This document shows positions 32,815 through 37,247 of a stretch of DNA of 37,247 nt, piece by piece. The DNA comes from Caldilineales bacterium (GTDB lineage: Bacteria; Chloroflexota; Anaerolineae; Caldilineales; Caldilineaceae). The DNA lies in the NCBI GenBank assembly GCA_012271135.1, contig JAAXGZ010000016.1, positions 1 to 37,247 of the forward strand, given 5' to 3'. Each line of letters begins with the position of its first letter. Position 1 is the stretch's first letter. The notes beneath the pieces are model-generated. The model ran no database searches, had not been told where the DNA came from, and saw nothing but the letters and a program-made list of their open reading frames with translations. Made by a program: the position numbers and the translations under genes.

Positions 32815-33594
32815 ATGACGCTCACGGGCCGCAACGCTCTCATCACCGGCGCCACGAAGGGTATCGGACGCGCCATGGCCCTAGCCATGGCAAAAGCCGG
32901 CGCCAACATCGCGGCGACAGGACGCAACGAGGAAGAGTTGGCCAGCTTGCAGATCGAAGTCACGCGGATGGGTCCCGCCTGTCACACTCGGGCCGTGGAC
33001 TTGTCGCTCCAAGATGCCGCGGCCACCGTGTTCGAGTTTGCCAAGTCAACCTGCGGGGATATCCACATCCTCGTCAACAACGCGGGCATCGGCTCCAGCC
33101 AGCAGCCAATGCTGGTATCGGAATACGACGATGCATTTTGGAACCTGATGATGCACGTCAACCTGACCGTTCCCTACCAGCTCGTGCGCATGGTGTTGCC
33201 GGAGATGATCGAACGCCAACACGGACGCATCATCAACGTGGCATCCATCAACGGCAAGGTGCCGACCTCCTTCGGTGTGGCCTACACTGCAAGCAAGCAT
33301 GGGCTGCTGGGGGTGACCAAGTCGGTTGCCCTCGAGAACGTGGCACATGGCATCACGTCCAATGCCATCTGCCCCGGGCCGGTCGTGTCCAAGTTGAACA
33401 ATGCCCGCATCCAATTCGACGCGGACCGCCTGGGCCGCAGTTTCGAGGAGCAGGAGGAAACGATGACCGGCCACGGCCGGCGGATGGTACCGGAGGAAAT
33501 CGCACCTTTGGCCGTCTTCCTGGCCGGCGACGGTGCGGCCATGATCAACGGTCAGTCGCTGAACGTGGACGCCGGCAACGTGATGGCAGCCTGA
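32815..33594 (+). CDS. short-chain dehydrogenase/reductase (SDR)
   Basis: A classical SDR of 259 aa. The cofactor motif TGATKGIG is at residues 11-18, with NNAG in ILVNNAGIG. The catalytic Ser is in INVASING and the Tyr157/Lys161 pair in AYTASKHG. NAICPGPV and the C-terminal GAAMINGQSLNVDAG complete the family pattern. Arg in ATGRNEEEL after beta-2 leaves NADP a possibility. The start is the ATG at 32815, with AGG 5 nt upstream; the frame extends to 32773 without similarity. The substrate is unknown; similar enzymes oxidise sugars, polyols or 3-oxoacyl groups. It converges with the Gfo/Idh/MocA gene, 10 nt away. Confidence 0.9.
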   Translation: MTLTGRNALITGATKGIGRAMALAMAKAGANIAATGRNEEELASLQIEVTRMGPACHTRAVDLSLQDAAATVFEFAKSTCGDIHILVNNAGIGSSQQPMLVSEYDDAFWNLMMHVNLTVPYQLVRMVLPEMIERQHGRIINVASINGKVPTSFGVAYTASKHGLLGVTKSVALENVAHGITSNAICPGPVVSKLNNARIQFDADRLGRSFEEQEETMTGHGRRMVPEEIAPLAVFLAGDGAAMINGQSLNVDAGNVMAA

Positions 33595-33604
33595 CCAGGC
33601 TGTT

Positions 33605-34660
33605 TCAATCCTCCAGGGGCAGGCTGATTCGCCGACCCTCCTGCGCGGACCGGTAGGCTGCCAGGACCATCTCCACCGAAACCCGCCCCTCTTCCGCCGT
33701 GATGGTTTCGTCCGTTCGGCCCAGCACATAGTCCACAAAGGGCCTGGGCACATTGCCGATGCGTGCCCCGTGCGTATCGGGAATATCCATGGGAATCTCG
33801 GTCCAGGCCTTGTCTCCCTGTCGAATGTAGCGCAGGGCACAGGCGTTGGCGGGTCGCGGCGCGGCAGTCGACGGACCATCGTCGTAATCCTGGATGATGG
33901 AGCCTTCGTCCCCGTAGATTTCAGTGGTGTTGACCCCGGCCACCGTGGTCGAAGCATTGAACAGGAACCCCATCTCGCCCTTGACGAAGCGATAGACAGC
34001 AATGCCGGTATCGTCGGTGTCGATGGGCGTCACGATGCGATCAATTTCGGCCATCACCGAAATCGGCTGCCCCAACAACCAGTAGAACCAGTCCGCGGGA
34101 TGGCTGGCGTCGTCGAAGAACATGCCGATGTTGGCTTCCGGATCAAAGTGCCAGCGGCTGGGGCTGTTAACGAACTGCGGATTCAGCAGCACGCCAATGC
34201 AGTGGCGGCGGCGCACCACGGAGACGTTGCCGACGACCCCTTCGTCCAACAGCCGCTTGATGGCCTGGTTGGAGGGATCCTGGCGCATCTGGAAGGCCAT
34301 GCTGAACTTGACGCCGCTGTCGTTGACGGCCTTGATGATGCGATCGCAGTCGGCCAGCGTCGTGGCCATGGGTTTCTGCAGCAGGACATGCTTGCCGGCC
34401 GCAGCCGCCAACTCCACCATGTCGGCGTGACGGTTGGTTTCGATGCCGATCATCACCGCATCAATGTCGGGATCCTCGACCACGGCGGTCGCGCTGTCCC
34501 TGAACGCATGGCCGTAGTTGGCCGCGGCCGCCCGGCCGCGCTCGGGGTTGTCATCCCAGGAAGCAACCACTTCCGCGTCGGGAAAGTCCCGCAACACCCC
34601 GCAGTAGGCTCCCACATGCCCATGGGCATGGCTCAACACGCCCAGCCGTACCTTGTCCAT
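33605..34660 (-). CDS. Gfo/Idh/MocA family oxidoreductase
   Basis: A 351-aa NAD(P)-dependent oxidoreductase of the Gfo/Idh/MocA family, usually acting on sugars, inositols or their amino derivatives. The N-terminal Rossmann fold begins RLGVLSHAHGHVGAY, where His residues partly replace the usual G-x-G-x2-G. The conserved Lys lies in LLQKPMATT (usually EKP). SMAFQMRQDP and HWHFDP-like RWHFDPEANIGMFFDDASHP fit the substrate domain, with candidate catalytic residues in the Asp/His of DDASHPADW. It converges with the SDR gene. Upstream on its strand lies the gene-poor region, so it probably has its own promoter. Confidence 0.9.
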   Translation of the reverse strand: MDKVRLGVLSHAHGHVGAYCGVLRDFPDAEVVASWDDNPERGRAAAANYGHAFRDSATAVVEDPDIDAVMIGIETNRHADMVELAAAAGKHVLLQKPMATTLADCDRIIKAVNDSGVKFSMAFQMRQDPSNQAIKRLLDEGVVGNVSVVRRRHCIGVLLNPQFVNSPSRWHFDPEANIGMFFDDASHPADWFYWLLGQPISVMAEIDRIVTPIDTDDTGIAVYRFVKGEMGFLFNASTTVAGVNTTEIYGDEGSIIQDYDDGPSTAAPRPANACALRYIRQGDKAWTEIPMDIPDTHGARIGNVPRPFVDYVLGRTDETITAEEGRVSVEMVLAAYRSAQEGRRISLPLED

Positions 34661-34960
34661 TGCCTATCCCACTGCTGACTGGCTGTCCCGGTGCGCTAGC
34701 CTGGAACTTGATGTAATCGGCATCACCCACCCCAATCTCATCCCAAGAGGATGAGCGCCCATTGGTCCGGCACACCTTTGTTCCTGGACACTTCGCTGAC
34801 AGTCGCCAACCGGAAGGCTGGACTGACACTCTCTCCATGTCCTTTTGGACTCGCTCTGAAAGTATAGGCGAGTTGATTCAATTTGAGTGCAGCGTTCAGG
34901 TGGTCGCACTTATGACCGCCCCAATCGTAGCGATACCGGCGAACCAAGAGTTCAACGCGC
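34661..34960. other. intergenic stretch, no recognised gene
   Basis: About 300 bp upstream of the Gfo/Idh/MocA gene and before the transposase remnant. An 80-codon minus-strand frame (34738-34980) contains RVELLVRRYRYDWGGHKCDH but matches no family I know and lacks a ribosome-binding site. I assign nothing here. Confidence 0.3.
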
Positions 34961-35306
34961 GTATCCGGCCTGCACGCCAACCTGCAGCGCGACTTCGCCT
35001 ACCTGGACCGGACCGGTGGTATGACCGTAGCCTACGACCGGATCGAGACCGCGGCACGCGGGCACGGACGGACCGTACAGGGCTGCACCACCAGGGCCGT
35101 GCGCCAATACATCACCAACCTGCCCGTGGACACCGGGGCAGAACCGGTGCACAGCCACTGGGGCATTGAAAACAGCCTGCACCAGCTGTGGGACGACATC
35201 TTCCAGGAGGGCCGTTGACGTCTGCGCACGAGGCAGGCTGCGCAACATGGCGGCCTTGAAACGCATCACCCTGAACTGCCCGACCGTTCTACAGCGAAAA
35301 TCCTAG
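34961..35306 (+). pseudogene. ISAs1-family transposase remnant (C-terminal part)
   Basis: The frame reads LHANLQRDFAYLDRTGGMTV, then AYDRIETAARGHGRTVQ and VHSHWGIENSLHQLWDDIFQ. The block HWGIEN-x-LH is the signature of ISAs1 / H-repeat transposases. A TGA at 35216-35218 interrupts it where relatives have an ordinary residue; RLRTRQAAQ follows in the same frame, then a frameshift leads to NMAALKRITLN, the family's next conserved block. The N-terminal two thirds are absent. It is a decayed insertion sequence. Confidence 0.75.
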
Positions 35307-35597
35307 CCATGTCAATTCGCCGACAGGGCAGGATAGTGGCCCGCAATCCCGCCCGACTGGAGCCGATCATGCCCCTGTGACGACTTTGTCAAGGCCCTGT
35401 ATATAGCACACGGCGCACGCCTGATTGTACTCCGGATCACATACGCTCCTGCACAATCTTCTAGGCTCATAGCACATGACTTCCAAGCGCATAGCCACCT
35501 ACCAGCCGCCATGTGTACTGTACCGACAAGTACGGGGATGCTGGCAGCACCTCCGCAACGTCCCTGACGACAGCCAAACACCCCGACAATGCAGTTC

Positions 35598-35628
35598 AAG
35601 CCCCGCCGGATGCGGGGTTTTGTGTTTC
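35598..35628 (+). terminator. rho-independent terminator
   Basis: CCCCGC (35601-35606), a CGGAT loop and GCGGGG (35612-35617) form a 6-bp GC stem followed by TTTTGTGTTT. It lies between the transposase remnant and the secreted-protein gene, so it would end transcription arriving from the left. It could also act as an attenuator for the gene at 35681. Confidence 0.75.
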
Positions 35629-35680
35629 CCACAGCCCTTCAGGTCCCGTTGTCCAGCCATCACCGAGATAGAAACCCCAC

Positions 35681-36328
35681 ATGGCTACACGTTTCCTCAA
35701 CAATCAGTATCTGATAGTCCTTTGTCTTGGGTTTGCGCTGGTGGTGTGGGGTGTACTCCCCGCCACGGCACAGGCCATGCCGGAACCTGACGATTCCAAC
35801 CGCCCACTCACCCGCAGTGAACTGGAGACACTGCTGGAGTCGTACCCGAACATTAGTGTCACAACCGGGTACAACGGACCACTGCCAACCTTGGCCGAAG
35901 CACAGACTATATTCTCACGAGCCATTCAAATCAACTCTATGCTGGACACGATGGCCCTTGTCAATGGCGACAGCGGGGATGGCGAATCAGACGCCAACAG
36001 TGTGCAGGCGTATGAAGTCAAGCGCACATGCACTGAAAACATAAATGTATTGGGCCGTGTGCGTTTTGAATTCTGGTTGGAGTCAAATGGTTCCCAGTTC
36101 ACCGACATCAACAACTTTGAAACAACCTTCATTCCTGCTCCCACTCTGCCTACAATTGGAGGAGTTGACCTTGAAAGCATCGAAGGCAGCATCATCAGTG
36201 ACTACAACTATCCCTTTCAAAACGGCAAAAAGTGGGCAGGAGGTGCCACTGTGGAAATTATCTATGTAATTTTAGAATGGGTTGAAGTCTCCGGCGAATG
36301 GGTGGCACAATGCAGTGTGAGCCACTAG
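35681..36328 (+). CDS. secreted protein with signal peptide, unrecognised family
   Basis: A 215-aa protein. The N-terminus has a clear signal peptide (YLIVLCLGFALVVWGVLPAT, cleavage likely after AQA). The mature part is acidic and beta-rich, with Cys in KRTCTEN and WVAQCSVSH that could form a disulfide. I recognise no domain. Its base composition is visibly less GC-rich than the neighbours (many codons ending in A or T), which suggests acquisition by transfer. It follows a terminator and a decayed insertion sequence, so it probably has its own promoter, though none is obvious. A tiny membrane ORF follows after 2 nt. Confidence 0.65.
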   Translation: MATRFLNNQYLIVLCLGFALVVWGVLPATAQAMPEPDDSNRPLTRSELETLLESYPNISVTTGYNGPLPTLAEAQTIFSRAIQINSMLDTMALVNGDSGDGESDANSVQAYEVKRTCTENINVLGRVRFEFWLESNGSQFTDINNFETTFIPAPTLPTIGGVDLESIEGSIISDYNYPFQNGKKWAGGATVEIIYVILEWVEVSGEWVAQCSVSH

Positions 36329-36330
36329 CC

Positions 36331-36429
36331 ATGCTTCAACATGTCATCAAATGGTGTCTGGTACTCGTCGGTGTAGCCTTCCTCGCAGGCTTCGTACTGA
36401 TGGGTGTCAGACTGCTCATGTTCATCTGA
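36331..36429 (+). CDS. tiny single-helix membrane protein (32 aa)
   Basis: The ORF reads MLQHVIKWCLVLVGVAFLAG, then FVLMGVRLLMFI and TGA. Nearly the whole chain is one membrane helix with a Lys near the start and an Arg near the end. It starts 2 nt after the stop of the secreted protein; an in-frame ATG at 36310 would overlap that gene. A perfect 38-bp palindrome begins one base after its stop. A real small membrane protein or a type I toxin-like peptide are both possible. Confidence 0.4.
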   Translation: MLQHVIKWCLVLVGVAFLAGFVLMGVRLLMFI

Positions 36430-36430
36430 A

Positions 36431-36468
36431 CACTGCCGCCCGTGCCTCGCGAGGCACGGGCGGCAGTG
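36431..36468. repeat. perfect 38-bp palindrome
   Basis: CACTGCCGCCCGTGCCTCG (36431-36449) is followed without a spacer by its exact reverse complement (36450-36468). In RNA it would form a very stable GC-rich hairpin on either strand. No T-run follows on either side, so it is not a standard intrinsic terminator, though it could stall transcription or protect a 3' end. It could also be a recombination or protein-binding site. Confidence 0.9.
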
Positions 36469-36499
36469 CATACTCAATGCACAGTGGTTAGGATCTCAA

Positions 36500-36545
36500 G
36501 AGATCTCAACGGGACTCGAACCTGCGCCTCCCTGTTGGCGGCAGG
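36500..36545 (-). other. tRNA T-arm-like fragment (possible attachment-site remnant)
   Basis: On the minus strand GCAGGTTCGAGTCCCGT (near 36509-36525) has the T-loop consensus GGTTCGAGTCC and a T-stem with one mismatch. A D-arm, anticodon arm and matching acceptor strand could not be assembled upstream, so this is not a complete tRNA. 3' ends of tRNAs are common integration sites, so this may be one end of an integrated element. Confidence 0.3.
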
Positions 36546-36635
36546 GCACTTGAGACTGTGGTTTGGACAGTTTTGAGCCGGTTTGGCACTTCCTTTTTGG
36601 ACTTGGCGACGCATCCGGCATGACAAGGGGATAAA

Positions 36636-36653
36636 TCGGAGGGGGCGCTCCGA
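36636..36653 (-). terminator. weak terminator-like hairpin downstream of the PhyH gene
   Basis: On the minus strand TCGGAG pairs with CTCCGA around CGCCCC and is followed by TTTATCC. It lies about 100 nt beyond the stop of the leftward PhyH-family gene. The T-run is short, so the call is tentative. A second inverted repeat (ATCGTTGA 36683-36690 with TCAACGAT 36704-36711) lies between it and the gene. Confidence 0.3.
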
Positions 36654-36749
36654 CCCCCAAAGGCAACCGCACGGGACCTGCTATCGTTGAGGCAGCTAAC
36701 ACGTCAACGATGTTGGCCTTCGGTTGGTAATGTTTGCCGTGTCCCGGCT

Positions 36750-37247
36750 CTAAACCGCGAACACCTTGTTGCGCAGAACCGTCTGGTTCTCGTAGATCGA
36801 TCCACCCTTGAGCGCCGGCGGCAGCGGCATTCGCACCGGCACATCGGTCACCCGGGCCTCATGGGTCGGTTCCCCGCGCAGAATGTTGTCGTTGAAGCTG
36901 TCCCAGTCGGACACCCCCAGCAGCGGCCAGGCATCGATGGCGGTCATCTGAAACAGAAGCAGCCGCCGGGGATGCGCCGAGACATTCTTGGCCGAGGCAT
37001 GGAGCGTGCGCACGTGGTGCAGCGAAATGCCGCCGGCATGGACTTCCATCAGCTCCGCCTGGTCGGCATCCGCAACCTCTTCGGTTACCGCTCCAGCAAA
37101 GTAGCCGTCCTGATGGTGATCAAGAATCGGCCCCCGATGGGAACCGGGGATGCACAGCATGCAGCCGTTCTCCTCCAGCGTATCGTCCATGCAGACCCCT
37201 ACAGCCAGCAGGTCGTCGTTGGTGTGGGGATAGAAGGCCCAGTCCTG
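36750..37247 (-). CDS. phytanoyl-CoA dioxygenase (PhyH) family protein, partial at the right edge
   Basis: C-terminal 165 or so residues of a PhyH-type Fe(II)/2-oxoglutarate oxygenase; the frame is open to the window edge (first residues QDWAFYPHTNDDLLAVGVCM), so the N-terminus is missing. The Asp of the H-x-D iron site is the second residue visible, and its His would lie just outside. CMLCIPGSHRGPI is the conserved PGSH strand. LHHVRTLHASAKNVSAHPRR carries the distal His and the Arg that binds 2-oxoglutarate. The substrate is unknown; family members hydroxylate fatty acyl-CoA, ectoine or halogenated and small metabolites. An internal ATG at 37190 is not the true start. Confidence 0.9.
   Translation of the reverse strand, partial: QDWAFYPHTNDDLLAVGVCMDDTLEENGCMLCIPGSHRGPILDHHQDGYFAGAVTEEVADADQAELMEVHAGGISLHHVRTLHASAKNVSAHPRRLLLFQMTAIDAWPLLGVSDWDSFNDNILRGEPTHEARVTDVPVRMPLPPALKGGSIYENQTVLRNKVFAV

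Noticed and set aside
34738..34980. 80-codon minus-strand frame upstream of Gfo/Idh/MocA
   Set aside because: No family, no ribosome-binding site, and it overlaps the start of the ISAs1 remnant.
35476..35790. 104-codon plus-strand frame before the secreted protein
   Set aside because: It contains the terminator stem and T-run (35598-35628) and overlaps the better-supported gene at 35681.
36490..36600. Complete tRNA with a long variable arm
   Set aside because: Only the T-arm fits; no anticodon stem, D-arm or acceptor pairing could be built.
1..37247. CRISPR array or cas genes
   Set aside because: No regularly spaced direct repeats or Cas proteins were found; the only Cas12-like protein is TnpB.

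Overview
The window is GC-rich and densely coding. It looks like a chromosomal segment of a Chloroflexota bacterium, probably an Anaerolineae/Caldilineae-like or SAR202-like lineage. That placement is inference. It rests on the Thr-Pro linker in a membrane-anchored SH3/CAP protein, a GH3-like protein with the HFPG(Q/R)GGSDR variant that I recall from that phylum, and the mix of sulfatase, MDR dehydrogenase, Gfo/Idh/MocA, SDR and PhyH genes. No rRNA or complete tRNA was seen, and no CRISPR array.

Layout. (i) 1-6931: three related leftward genes for membrane-anchored extracytoplasmic proteins. Two carry SH3b plus CAP domains and one stops after SH3b. A choline/aminoglycoside-kinase-like phosphotransferase lies between them. 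(ii) 6908-10150: a patchwork of defence-type genes. It has a divergent leader/start region present twice, a truncated and a full beta-class DNA methyltransferase, an HsdS N-terminal stub, a DUF2442 protein with a small upstream ORF, and a HigBA-type toxin-antitoxin pair whose toxin is frameshifted. (iii) 10260-20998: a long leftward run of a heterodimeric ABC exporter, a MazG-like pyrophosphohydrolase, two paralogous zinc dehydrogenases, a sulfatase and a chromate transporter. A rightward tnpB element (IS200/IS605 or IS1341 type) sits between the two dehydrogenases. (iv) 21468-29714: a GH32 fructosidase, an AIM24-family protein, oligoendopeptidase F, RNase III (leftward) and a large secreted GH3-like protein whose catalytic motifs look degenerate. 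The 3' end of that gene recurs about 0.65 kb downstream. (v) 30456-34660: an ORF joining two IS630-type helix-turn-helix regions in frame to an ornithine-cyclodeaminase-like enzyme, then an SDR dehydrogenase and a Gfo/Idh/MocA oxidoreductase. (vi) 34661-36749: a gene-poor, less GC-rich stretch with an ISAs1-type transposase remnant, a terminator, a signal-peptide protein, a tiny membrane ORF, a perfect 38-bp palindrome and a tRNA T-arm-like fragment. It ends in a partial PhyH-family dioxygenase at the right edge.

How the genes may work together. GH32, the sulfatase, the two MDR dehydrogenases, SDR, Gfo/Idh/MocA, the OCD-like enzyme and PhyH suit a heterotroph degrading sugars and sulfated or otherwise modified small organics. 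Overlapping start/stop codons tie the two ABC half-transporters to each other and to the MazG-like enzyme. The strongest unusual signals are the HTH-OCD fusion, the duplicated divergent methyltransferase leader, the tnpB element between paralogous dehydrogenases, the GH3-like protein without a nucleophile, the leaderless-looking promoter of the broken toxin-antitoxin locus, and the palindrome/tRNA-fragment region.
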